In this document: piece by piece, positions 9,865 through 17,078 of the stretch
How the letters are laid out: each line of letters opens with the position of its first letter
Numbering within the stretch: the stretch's first letter is position 1
DNA from: Acidobacteriaceae bacterium TAA 166
GTDB taxonomy: Bacteria; Acidobacteriota; Terriglobia; Terriglobales; Acidobacteriaceae
Length of the DNA: 64,000 nt
Assembly: GCA_000421065.1 (NCBI GenBank)
Contig: ATWD01000001.1
Span: forward strand, 1,666,001-1,730,000
Reading direction: 5' to 3'
Notes under the pieces: generated by a model
Seen by the model: the letters and a program-made list of their open reading frames with translations, nothing else
The model's database searches: none
Told to the model about the DNA's origin: nothing
Translations under genes and position numbers: made by a program

Positions 9865-10167
9865 AAGCTCATGGCATGCAGGTGAGTCGGTATCCGCCGG
9901 ATGCCGTAGTCGGTAACCTCTCCTGCCAATATCCTCGTATCGTTAGGGGGTGTGGCGCATACGGCACAAAGTCCTCTCGTTGTGGTGCGTATAGTGCTCG
10001 ATATTTTGCAGGAATTATGCGCTTTTGATGCGCATTTCGCATCGAACGGCCATACTGGTTGATCTATCGCATGGAACGCTGTTTCATGCAGCCTTGTGAA
10101 CGCCATGACGAACATGCTGTCCAATCCCTGCAACGGAGTAAGCCTCGCAATGTAGACCCGGAGTTTT
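9865..10167. other. Intergenic stretch with iterated ATGCGC half-sites
   Basis: No gene is supported here. At 10017-10043 the hexamer ATGCGC recurs in both orientations (ATGCGC-TTTTG-ATGCGC-AT-TTCGCAT), giving two overlapping hairpins or a cluster of operator half-sites. Position just upstream of the DNA-binding protein at 10168 suggests an operator for that protein or for the ParB-like protein. Confidence 0.4.
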
Positions 10168-10896
10168 ATGATGGAGACGAACGAGCCCCTTCGCTCACAA
10201 CCGCCTCTTCGTCGTCGCCAGCGTTACGAGTGGCCGCCAGAAGCGGAAAAGCTAGCCCGGCAAAAACCTCGCATTCATCCTTCGAACCTTATCGAGCAAT
10301 TGCATGCGATGACGGGATATCCCCGCGATGCCTGCTGGCGCTTCGCGGGCAAGTTCGGCATCCAGCGGCCCACTCACTACCACCAGTGGTCCCAGCGCGA
10401 TCAGCAGAAGGTGCTGGAGATGTCCGAGATGCGGCCCGTGTCCGAGATTGCCAGGCACTTCGGGGTAACCACCAAAGCGATCTACCACATCATCGCGCAG
10501 AACCACCGGCAGGTGTCGCGCCGCTCCGAGTGGTTCGGTGTCCATGCCGTTGCGTCCTATCTGACCGTCAAACCCGCCCGCGTCCACACCTGGATTGACT
10601 CCGGAAAACTCAAGTGCGTGATTGAGGAACATAAGAGCCTCAAGTACACCATGATCTCGGGTGCGGAGCTGGTGCGCTTCTGCAAGGCCCACCGAGGCGA
10701 GCTGTTGCGTCAACGCATTCCGGAGAAGCGCATCCTGTTTCTCACCGACTACGTTGTCGCTGGCGATGTCTCCGACGACTATGGTGCCCGATCCAGCAAG
10801 CTTGAGCGGGAAGCCTTCGAGCGCGGAGAGTATCTGAGCCTGCAGGGGGAGGGACCTTCCGCAGACTCAGACGGGGAGGATGACGACGATGAATAA
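10168..10896 (+). CDS. Putative DNA-binding protein with helix-turn-helix segments
   Basis: Protein of 242 residues. The segment RPVSEIARHFGVTTKAIYHII (about 90-110) is a clear helix-turn-helix, and a second MerR-like helical pair, WFGVHAVASYLTVKPARVHTWIDSGKLK, follows at about 125-155. The C-terminus is strongly acidic (GEDDDDE). The start has tandem ATG codons with GGAG six bases upstream. It is probably a regulator of the surrounding element; family not recognised. Confidence 0.7.
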   Translation: MMETNEPLRSQPPLRRRQRYEWPPEAEKLARQKPRIHPSNLIEQLHAMTGYPRDACWRFAGKFGIQRPTHYHQWSQRDQQKVLEMSEMRPVSEIARHFGVTTKAIYHIIAQNHRQVSRRSEWFGVHAVASYLTVKPARVHTWIDSGKLKCVIEEHKSLKYTMISGAELVRFCKAHRGELLRQRIPEKRILFLTDYVVAGDVSDDYGARSSKLEREAFERGEYLSLQGEGPSADSDGEDDDDE

Positions 10897-10950
10897 AACT
10901 GTCTGTAGAACGCGGCCAACCTGCGGACGACTTGGCAGGTCGAGGCGGCG

Positions 10951-11352
10951 ATGGAATCGATAATCTACGTGTCTACTGCGGACACAGAGGGGAACATCTC
11001 TGTCGTTCGCCTGGCGGAGAATCCGTCACCCTCTCCTGAAGTCGCGGCTCCATTTCCCCAGCAATTCACAACCGTTTCCGTAGAGATCGCTGAGCAACTC
11101 GCGTGGCTTCTGCTCTATGACTGTCTCCATGAGGATCAGAGGGCGGATCGGCTGCAGCGCCATCTTACCGAGCTTCTGATCTGGCCGCTGGTCCAACGGA
11201 AGAACTGGATTCTCACGAACGATGAGATCGAAGCCGCCGTCCAGTCGATCGAGCTTCTTGAAGGATGGCTTTGGCTCGACGGCGGTTACTACCTCGACCA
11301 GGATCCGGCGCTCGAATTGAAGCCAGCCGATCGTTCGCGAGGTGGGGTATGA
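10951..11352 (+). CDS. Hypothetical protein
   Basis: Protein of 133 residues, soluble, starting MESIIYVSTADTEGNISVV. Tryptophan-rich helices (LAWLLLYDCLHEDQ, WPLVQRKNWILTNDEIEAAV) suggest a compact helical fold. Its stop codon overlaps the next start (ATGA at 11349), so the two are a translationally coupled pair. Family not recognised. Confidence 0.6.
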   Translation: MESIIYVSTADTEGNISVVRLAENPSPSPEVAAPFPQQFTTVSVEIAEQLAWLLLYDCLHEDQRADRLQRHLTELLIWPLVQRKNWILTNDEIEAAVQSIELLEGWLWLDGGYYLDQDPALELKPADRSRGGV

Positions 11353-11666
11353 GCAGCCACGCCCTTGCCCCCCAGGATCCGCGTCATGAAGTCACGATCG
11401 GCTGGGACCCACCTTTGGCGAACTTCTTTCTGCAGGTCTGCGATCTCGAGGTCGACGATGCAATCGCCGACCCCGTGATCGTCTGGCTCGGCGCCGATGG
11501 CTATGCTACCGGGCCGGATGTCGATGCGATCCTGGAGGAGGCCGGCCGGTGGGCAATCGTTCCGGACGAACTGCGGGGTCTGCTTCTCGAAGACTGCGAG
11601 CGGGAAGGCACGCGCCCAAAATCCCGCTTTCTCGCCATGCTTTCATCGCAGAAAGAGATTCGCTAA
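11349..11666 (+). CDS. Hypothetical protein coupled to the preceding gene
   Basis: Protein of 105 residues starting MSSHALAPQDPRHEVTIGWD. The ATGA overlap with the preceding gene and the GAGGTGGGG just before the start fix this start over a longer upstream one. Sequence is acidic and soluble (DLEVDDAIADPVIVWLGADG). No family recognised; the pair probably forms one functional unit. Confidence 0.6.
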   Translation: MSSHALAPQDPRHEVTIGWDPPLANFFLQVCDLEVDDAIADPVIVWLGADGYATGPDVDAILEEAGRWAIVPDELRGLLLEDCEREGTRPKSRFLAMLSSQKEIR

Positions 11667-11693
11667 CGTTATAGGTGTGCGAAAGGCGATGGC

Positions 11694-12161
11694 ATGTTAC
11701 TGCTGAGACCTCCAACCCGCATCCCGCCCCCACCCCATCCGCTGTCCCCGACGCAGCAGGTTGGCTTCTATCTGTATCTTGCTGTGATCTTCGTGGTGAC
11801 CTTTCTGCCCACCTGGGTTGCCCTGTTTCGTCGCCGTCCCGGCTGGTGGAGGATCTTTCTGGTGAATCTGTTTCTGTCCTGGACTGGAATCGGATGGGTT
11901 CTCGCCCTGATCTTCGCGTTTCGCAATCCTGAGCGTCAGGTCACAGAGCCGTACATCTGCGGAAATTGCCTTACCGTGGCGACGCCGACGATCCGTGGCA
12001 GGCAATGGTTCTTTGGTGACGGCGCATGGAATGCGGCGAAGCTGTATAGCGCCGTCGCCCCCGCATTAACCTGTCCCCGTTGTCTGGCACCCAACCCGAT
12101 TCCGCTGAATACTCCGCGGGGTCGCGAACTCGCGGCGCGCAGTAACCGGTCTTCCTTCTAG
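11694..12161 (+). CDS. Membrane protein: superinfection-immunity-like domain plus zinc ribbon
   Basis: Protein of 155 residues. Two hydrophobic helices (about 22-45 and 60-82) and the segment LVNLFLSWTGIGWVLALIFAF match the superinfection immunity domain, first described in phage T4 Imm, which blocks DNA injection by related phages. After it come two CxxC pairs (CGNC at about 89 and CPRC at about 127), which should form a zinc ribbon. Such small proteins are widespread and their role is usually unknown, so phage exclusion is only a possibility. Confidence 0.65.
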   Translation: MLLLRPPTRIPPPPHPLSPTQQVGFYLYLAVIFVVTFLPTWVALFRRRPGWWRIFLVNLFLSWTGIGWVLALIFAFRNPERQVTEPYICGNCLTVATPTIRGRQWFFGDGAWNAAKLYSAVAPALTCPRCLAPNPIPLNTPRGRELAARSNRSSF

Positions 12162-12188
12162 CCAGGAGAGCCGGAGCACCACTGGCGT

Positions 12189-12998
12189 TTACAGTGAGCC
12201 TTGCAGTACTGGATTGATCGAAGTCTCGGGATCATCCGGGAATCCCAGGCGGGTCAGAATACGTTTGACGACACCGATGACTTCCACGTCCTGTTTGTAG
12301 CGCCACCTGCGCTGAGGCGTCGCAGTCATCGCTGACGGCACGAGGGCCAGCCAGTTCTCCTCGGCATCCAACTCGCACCAGCCGCAATGATAGCCATCGT
12401 GGGATCGGAGAAAGTAGATCGGACGCTCGAAGATCGAGTGAAAGATACGCCCTGGGTTGATCGTTCGGATCGACGTATCGATTTCTACAACCGCGCCTGG
12501 CTGCACAAAAGGGACGAGCGTGGTGTCGTTCGCCCCGAGGATTCCGTAGAGAGGCTCACGGCCGCGCGGTCGTCGTGTGAAGTTTGCTCGATCCGTCTTG
12601 GAAAGATGCGAGAGCGGAGGCAGGAGAGTGGTCTTTGGAAAGTACGCCATCCAGTCTTCAGGCGGTAAGAGCGGCCCCTCGAGCGAGATCAATCCCTTGA
12701 GGACAGCGGAGGGAATGTCAGGGAAGCGGGAATGCAGCTCCTGACCCGATTCATTCCCGGCAGGAGGTTCCTCGGCCAGCTCTTCGTGCGACACCCCATA
12801 GACCTCTTTCAGGGACTCCAGTCTTTTGTGAGCGATCGAATGGTTTTCTCGTTCGATCCTCCCGAGCCAACTCGCCGAAACCCCGCGAGCTTTGTCGCCA
12901 TACCGGTTTGCAATGACCTTGGTTAGCCTTTCCACCTGACGCAACGAGAGTTTGCGGCGGTTCCGAATTGTTCGTAACTTGTGCCCCATCTCATTCAT
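12189..12998 (-). CDS. XRE-family regulator with C-terminal S24/LexA-like domain
   Basis: Protein of 269 residues. An N-terminal XRE helix-turn-helix (KLRTIRNRRKLSLRQVERL...GVSASWLGRIERE, about 6-52) is followed by a C-terminal half with VQPGAVVEIDTSIRTI and RPIYFLRSHDGYHCGWCEL, the beta-rich pattern of S24-like regulators. I cannot place the catalytic Ser/Lys pair, so self-cleavage is uncertain. It is convergent with the membrane protein at 11694 and could be the regulator of a mobile element. Confidence 0.75.
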   Translation of the reverse strand: MNEMGHKLRTIRNRRKLSLRQVERLTKVIANRYGDKARGVSASWLGRIERENHSIAHKRLESLKEVYGVSHEELAEEPPAGNESGQELHSRFPDIPSAVLKGLISLEGPLLPPEDWMAYFPKTTLLPPLSHLSKTDRANFTRRPRGREPLYGILGANDTTLVPFVQPGAVVEIDTSIRTINPGRIFHSIFERPIYFLRSHDGYHCGWCELDAEENWLALVPSAMTATPQRRWRYKQDVEVIGVVKRILTRLGFPDDPETSINPVLQGSL

Positions 12999-13320
12999 TC
13001 GATTCGCCTCTGCATAACACTCAACCGCAAGAAGCTGGGAAAGGCTCCTCCATTATTAAGGAGCTAGCGTAGAATCCTCACCCAACCTGCACGGTTCCCG
13101 GTGTCCTCAGTGGCCGGTGGTCGCTATGGCAATGGAACCTTTCTCCTCGAGGCATGGGCTGAGGCGAACCCGGCTCTCGCAGTGATACCAAGAGCGTCAG
13201 CTCGCATGCTCTTGTGGAAAGCAATCTCAACGCCACTCGTAAATTGCTGAAAACAAGTGAATCCGTGGACGCTTCAGCCACGAAATCCTGAGGCGCCACG
13301 AGATCCTGTGGTTTTCAGGT
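12999..13320. other. Intergenic region with no recognisable gene
   Basis: I see no convincing coding sequence, RNA or repeat in these bases. An AT-rich patch near 13050-13070 could hold the promoter of the XRE regulator. Confidence 0.4.
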
Positions 13321-13632
13321 CTAGGCAATAATGTTCAAGTGATGGGGAATATCGAGTGAGCCATGCAGGACGCGGATGATTCGCATCGGGTGCGAGTTCG
13401 GGTCGTACACAATGACATAGTGACGAAACCGGGGTATCGTCCAAAAGCGAACAGGCAAATCAGTCAAATCTTGCCGGATGTGTCCGGACAACGGGGATGA
13501 GCCCAGAAATGAGCACGTCGCATACACTTCGGCTTCGACTCGATCTGCTGCATCTCGATTGTCTTCGGCGATATAAGACCAGATGGAAAATAGGTCATCT
13601 TCCGCTTGAGGCGTGAGAACGTACAAGCTCAT
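13321..13632 (-). CDS. ParE/RelE-type toxin
   Basis: Protein of 103 residues starting MSLYVLTPQAEDDLFSIW, with the classical ParE/RelE plan: helical AEDDLFSIWSYIAEDNRDAADRVEAEV, then beta strands with GHIRQDLTDLPVRFWTIPRFRHYVIVYDP and a closing MRIIRVLHGSLDIP. ParE toxins poison DNA gyrase; RelE toxins cleave mRNA; this one looks closer to ParE. The start ATG overlaps the antitoxin stop (ATGA at 13629-13632). Confidence 0.9.
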   Translation of the reverse strand: MSLYVLTPQAEDDLFSIWSYIAEDNRDAADRVEAEVYATCSFLGSSPLSGHIRQDLTDLPVRFWTIPRFRHYVIVYDPNSHPMRIIRVLHGSLDIPHHLNIIA

Positions 13633-13901
13633 GCAGTCTGACGAGAACTGAGCCACGCACGCTTTCGGTCCTGCATTCTGGCACGAACCTCTTCTTCGCT
13701 CGCCAATTCTCCGCGCTCAGCCGCAGCCCAGCCGTCGCTGATCTCACCTGCGATCTCCGTCTGACGAGACGCAAACCATGCTTCCTGTTCGTGGAGCATA
13801 CTGACCGCGCGTTCTACAAATTCATCGACCGTTTGATACGGACCGCGCTGAACATCCTGGCGGATCAATTCTTCAAGCTCGGGACGGAGATGAATCGTCA
13901 T
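13629..13901 (-). CDS. ParD-like antitoxin
   Basis: Protein of 90 residues starting MTIHLRPELEELIRQDVQRG, a ribbon-helix-helix beginning, then TVDEFVERAVSMLHEQEAWFASRQ and a charged helical tail that would bind the toxin. A longer frame to 14030 exists, but the internal start is preferred because the protein then begins at the DNA-binding strand. It forms an operon with the ParE-like toxin, which it should neutralise and co-repress. Confidence 0.85.
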   Translation of the reverse strand: MTIHLRPELEELIRQDVQRGPYQTVDEFVERAVSMLHEQEAWFASRQTEIAGEISDGWAAAERGELASEEEVRARMQDRKRAWLSSRQTA

Positions 13902-14082
13902 GGAATCATGATAATCCAGGCTCTGACCGGCGCAAAGACCTTGAGACAGGGTCTTGACGCGGAGCCGATAGACCGGTTTAACCCCGCTTTCTGCATTGAA
14001 CATTCCGAAGTATTCGCTGACGGCTGCCATCGCATCGCAAGAGAGATTGGGAAGCCCCGCTCCATCCTTCCTAAGTAGGCCC

Positions 14083-14409
14083 CTAAACTACCAACAAAGC
14101 CTTGACGACCCGGAACACCGCGTGAAGTTGTTTGTCGTCTCGATCCTGCAAGAGTTTGCCTATTGCAACCCGAAAAGCATCCGGGTCATTCGGGAGCGGC
14201 TCCAAGTCGAAGAAAACGGAGGGAGGCACGCCAATGGCGTTTGCAATCCCAACGATTACCTCCAGCTTCGGCCATCTCTGCCCTCGCTCGATCTGACCGA
14301 GGTAGTTGAACCCAATGTCCGCTTTCTCAGCAACCGTTTCGCGACTCAAATGGGCGGCTTCACGTGCAGTACGAATTTGCTGCCCAAATCGTTTGCGGTG
14401 CTCACTCAT
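14083..14409 (-). CDS. Small XRE-family regulator
   Basis: Protein of 108 residues. Residues 8-65 are a standard XRE helix-turn-helix (FGQQIRTAREAAHLSRETVAEKADIG...IERGQRWPKLEVIVGIANAIG). The short tail has no ligand domain. It is one of three XRE proteins between 12.2 and 14.8 kb, and lies next to another of the same kind read in the same direction. Confidence 0.8.
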   Translation of the reverse strand: MSEHRKRFGQQIRTAREAAHLSRETVAEKADIGFNYLGQIERGQRWPKLEVIVGIANAIGVPPSVFFDLEPLPNDPDAFRVAIGKLLQDRDDKQLHAVFRVVKALLVV

Positions 14410-14490
14410 AACTAAACGCTAGTAGCACCGCCACTTATCCCGCTACGATCTATATGGCATCACAACCCTTGAATTTGATTACGTTCCGCG

Positions 14491-14787
14491 CTATTCTCGA
14501 TCCCGAGAGGAACTCTCAGCGCTTGGAAAGACAAAGAACGGAGAATCCAGCGTGCCTTGGATCAAGGAACTCGGATCGACGCCTATTCCCTTGGCGACGC
14601 GCAAGAGCGTCCGTAGGCTAGGTCCTTGGATTCCTCGCTCCAATTCGCTGATAAATGTTCGGTTTAGTCCTGTTGCTGCAAACAAGCCCATTTGCGAAAT
14701 TTTCTTGCTCGCTCTTGCCTTGCGCATCGCATCCCCGAATGCCTTTTCAACACCATTGCGAGGTTGAACTTGTTTTCGTTTCGCCAT
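14491..14787 (-). CDS. Small XRE-family regulator divergent from the sigma factor gene
   Basis: Protein of 98 residues with an XRE domain at about 18-75 (FGDAMRKARASKKISQMGLFAATGLNRTFISELERGIQGPS). It is divergent from the ECF sigma gene, and the gap between them carries a perfect 17-bp inverted repeat (14806-14846) that is the best candidate for its operator. If so, this protein could gate expression of the sigma/anti-sigma/receptor operon as well as its own. Confidence 0.82.
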   Translation of the reverse strand: MAKRKQVQPRNGVEKAFGDAMRKARASKKISQMGLFAATGLNRTFISELERGIQGPSLRTLLRVAKGIGVDPSSLIQGTLDSPFFVFPSAESSSRDRE

Positions 14788-14805
14788 CTCGACTTTTATC
14801 GTCAG

Positions 14806-14846
14806 GGATTGACGGTAGTTACCATACCTGTAACTACCGTCAATCC
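14806..14846. promoter_or_regulatory. Perfect 17-bp inverted repeat, candidate XRE operator
   Basis: GGATTGACGGTAGTTAC at 14806-14822 is mirrored exactly at 14830-14846 with a 7-base spacer. It begins 19 bases upstream of the XRE start at 14787 and ends 72 bases before the sigma factor start. A TTGACG -35-like hexamer lies within each arm, one per strand, so a bound protein would cover both divergent promoters. Confidence 0.6.
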
Positions 14847-14918
14847 AGGGTCGAAATCTCGCCGCAAGATATTTGTACCGATGGCAACGCCCGTCGTCCT
14901 CGGGAGGCTAAGACCTTC

Positions 14919-15650
14919 GTGAGTTCCGAGGCTGCAGCCTATTTCCCGGACGCTCTGGCCAGTGGTTCAGAGGTTCGCGAAACTGCGCCCATCGGCCCAG
15001 AAACAGAGCCGACTGAGCTGGAGAATGTCCGGCAAGCCAGCGAAGTCTCTGCCGGCACTGTTATTCAGATTGCTGAATTCTCCGACGAAGCGCTGTTGGA
15101 GCGAGTCGGTCAAGGGGAAAGAGAAGCACTCGCCATCCTGTTTCGACGTCTCGCCCGTACGGTCCGTGGCGTCGCCTATCGCATCCTGCAGAACGAGGCG
15201 GAGGCGGACGACCTGGTGCAGGATATCTTTATCTTCATTCTTCGCAAGGCTGCACTCTACAAACCATCCCATGGCTCGGCCCGCTCGTGGATCATCCAGG
15301 CGACCTATCACCGGGCATTCAACCGTCGTGTGTATCTGAACACGCGGCATTTTTATACCAGCGAAACTCTCGAGCACTTCACGCCGGCGGTCACCGATCA
15401 CGGATACGAAGCCCTCTTCGTCGCATGGACCTTAGAAGGGATTTGGGGGACCGAATCAGCGGCACGGCTGCGGGAGCTTCTCTCGCCATCGCAGCTCGTA
15501 ACGCTTGAATTGCATTTCTTTGAGGGATATAGCTTAGAGGAGATCGCGGAGCGATTGGGACAGACATTGGGTAATATTCGAAACCACTACTATCGGGGCC
15601 TTGAGAAGCTACGGAAACCAGCTTTCGCACGAAAATTGCAGCCCAAATGA
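14919..15650 (+). CDS. ECF-type RNA polymerase sigma factor
   Basis: Protein of 243 residues from a GTG start with GGAGG eleven bases upstream; the frame stays open further upstream but lacks family sequence. Region 2 is seen in ALAILFRRLARTVRGVAYRIL...AEADDLVQDIFIFIL, and region 4 in LSPSQLVTLELHFFEGYSLEEIAERLG...IRNHYYRGLEKLR. It overlaps the next gene by ATGA, the usual sigma/anti-sigma arrangement. Target promoters are probably those of this operon, including the TonB receptor, in the manner of FecI. Confidence 0.88.
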   Translation: MSSEAAAYFPDALASGSEVRETAPIGPETEPTELENVRQASEVSAGTVIQIAEFSDEALLERVGQGEREALAILFRRLARTVRGVAYRILQNEAEADDLVQDIFIFILRKAALYKPSHGSARSWIIQATYHRAFNRRVYLNTRHFYTSETLEHFTPAVTDHGYEALFVAWTLEGIWGTESAARLRELLSPSQLVTLELHFFEGYSLEEIAERLGQTLGNIRNHYYRGLEKLRKPAFARKLQPK

Positions 15651-16954
15651 ACAAAACAGTGGATAGAGCATTCAATCAAGAAGTGCTGCACCCAGCAGAT
15701 CATGCCGATGACTACTTTCCCGAGCTTTGCGCGGCGTCTACCAGCGGCACCTTGACACCCGGAGAGTGGACGCAGCTTGAGGTCCACTTATCCATGTGCG
15801 AGAGCTGCAGAAAGCTCAAAGCCGAATACGACGCCGTCATCGCGACCACACTACCGGCGATGGCCGCCGATCGCTTGGAGCCGAATGACGACCATACGCC
15901 AGATTCGTGGTCTTTAGAGCAAGCCGAAGCTTCACTCATGGAGAGGATCGAGCGCGAGAACATATCGCCGGATACGAGACCCGAGCCCTCCCGTGAAACC
16001 TCCGGATGGCGTCTGCCCTGGCACTATGCCGGAGCGGCAGCCCTCATCGTGACCTCGAGCGTCATTGGTTACTACATCGGCATTCTGCATGGACACCGCA
16101 CTCTCCCAGCTACTCCAGCGGTTGCGCTCCCGGCCAACCGTGATACGGCCATACAGAAGGAAGTTCGACCAATTGGCCGCCCGACGAAAGGAACCGATGA
16201 AGGTCACTCGGCGACCGAGGCAGCGGATCTCCGTAATCAGCTTCATGTACGTCTGGCCGAGATCGCAGCACTTAGAGATGAACAGACATCGTTACGGAGC
16301 GAGTTGGCCGCACGAACTGCTGATCTGGACAACGCGGCGCAGCAACGGGCGCAGATTGCACAGCAACTAGCTCTTGCACAAACAAGCGCTCAAGACCTGC
16401 AAACCAGACTGGACGGGGCGGTGGCGCGGATCGCTCACGAGACTGCACCGGCAGACACGTTGCAGATGCGCGTCAATCAACTTACTGCGGAGCTCGACGC
16501 GAAAGACCAACAGATCGCGGAGCGCGACAAGTTGCTCGAGCATGACCGTGATATTCGAAATCTCATCGGAGCACGTGATCTGCTGATCAACGACGTCTAC
16601 GACGTAGCCAAGACGGGCAAAACGCAGAAAGCGTTTGGCCGAGTCTTCTACACCAAAGGAAAGTCCCTGATCTTCTACGCCTACGATCTCGACCAGCAGC
16701 CGGGAGTCAAGCTGGCAAGCACCTTTCAGGTCTGGGGCAGCAGAGGGATGGATCAGGAGCACGCCGTCGATCTTGGAATCCTCTATCAGGATGACCGGGA
16801 CAAGAAGCGATGGATTCTGAAATCGAGCGATCCTACAACACTGGCTCAACTGGATGCAGTCTTTGTAACTCTCGAACCCCATGGGGCGAGCGCCAGGCCG
16901 ACTGGAAAGCCGCTTCTGTTCACTTATTTAAGACTCAGTTCCAACCATCCTTAG
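15647..16954 (+). CDS. Anti-sigma factor with zinc finger, one membrane helix and RskA-like outer domain
   Basis: Protein of 435 residues. An N-terminal zf-HC2 motif lies in HLSMCESCRKLKAEYD (about 47-62), which should clamp the sigma factor. One transmembrane helix (YAGAAALIVTSSVIGYYIG, about 127-145) is followed by a long coiled coil (about 185-300) with repeated ALRDEQTSLRSELA-type heptads, then a C-terminal RskA-like beta domain (TFQVWGSRGMDQEHAVDLG). This layout suits transmission of a periplasmic signal to the cognate sigma factor. Coupled to it by an ATGA overlap. Confidence 0.85.
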   Translation: MNKTVDRAFNQEVLHPADHADDYFPELCAASTSGTLTPGEWTQLEVHLSMCESCRKLKAEYDAVIATTLPAMAADRLEPNDDHTPDSWSLEQAEASLMERIERENISPDTRPEPSRETSGWRLPWHYAGAAALIVTSSVIGYYIGILHGHRTLPATPAVALPANRDTAIQKEVRPIGRPTKGTDEGHSATEAADLRNQLHVRLAEIAALRDEQTSLRSELAARTADLDNAAQQRAQIAQQLALAQTSAQDLQTRLDGAVARIAHETAPADTLQMRVNQLTAELDAKDQQIAERDKLLEHDRDIRNLIGARDLLINDVYDVAKTGKTQKAFGRVFYTKGKSLIFYAYDLDQQPGVKLASTFQVWGSRGMDQEHAVDLGILYQDDRDKKRWILKSSDPTTLAQLDAVFVTLEPHGASARPTGKPLLFTYLRLSSNHP

Positions 16955-16977
16955 CCCCACCCCCGCCGGCCTCTCCT

Positions 16978-17037
16978 CTCTGGTTCGTAGTCACACATTT
17001 TTCTGATAACGAACCAGAGCTGCGTCTGTAGACGCAG
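16978..17037 (+). promoter_or_regulatory. Two hairpins in the leader of the TonB receptor gene
   Basis: CTCTGGTTCGT (16978-16988) pairs with ACGAACCAGAG (17009-17019), and right after it CTGCGTC-TGTA-GACGCAG forms a second 7-bp stem (17020-17037). They lie between the anti-sigma stop and the receptor start at 17079. No T tract follows, so they may set expression level or mRNA stability rather than end transcription. Confidence 0.45.
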
Positions 17038-17078
17038 TGACACACTTAACAATTCGATTTGCCCCCCAGGAGCTTCCC

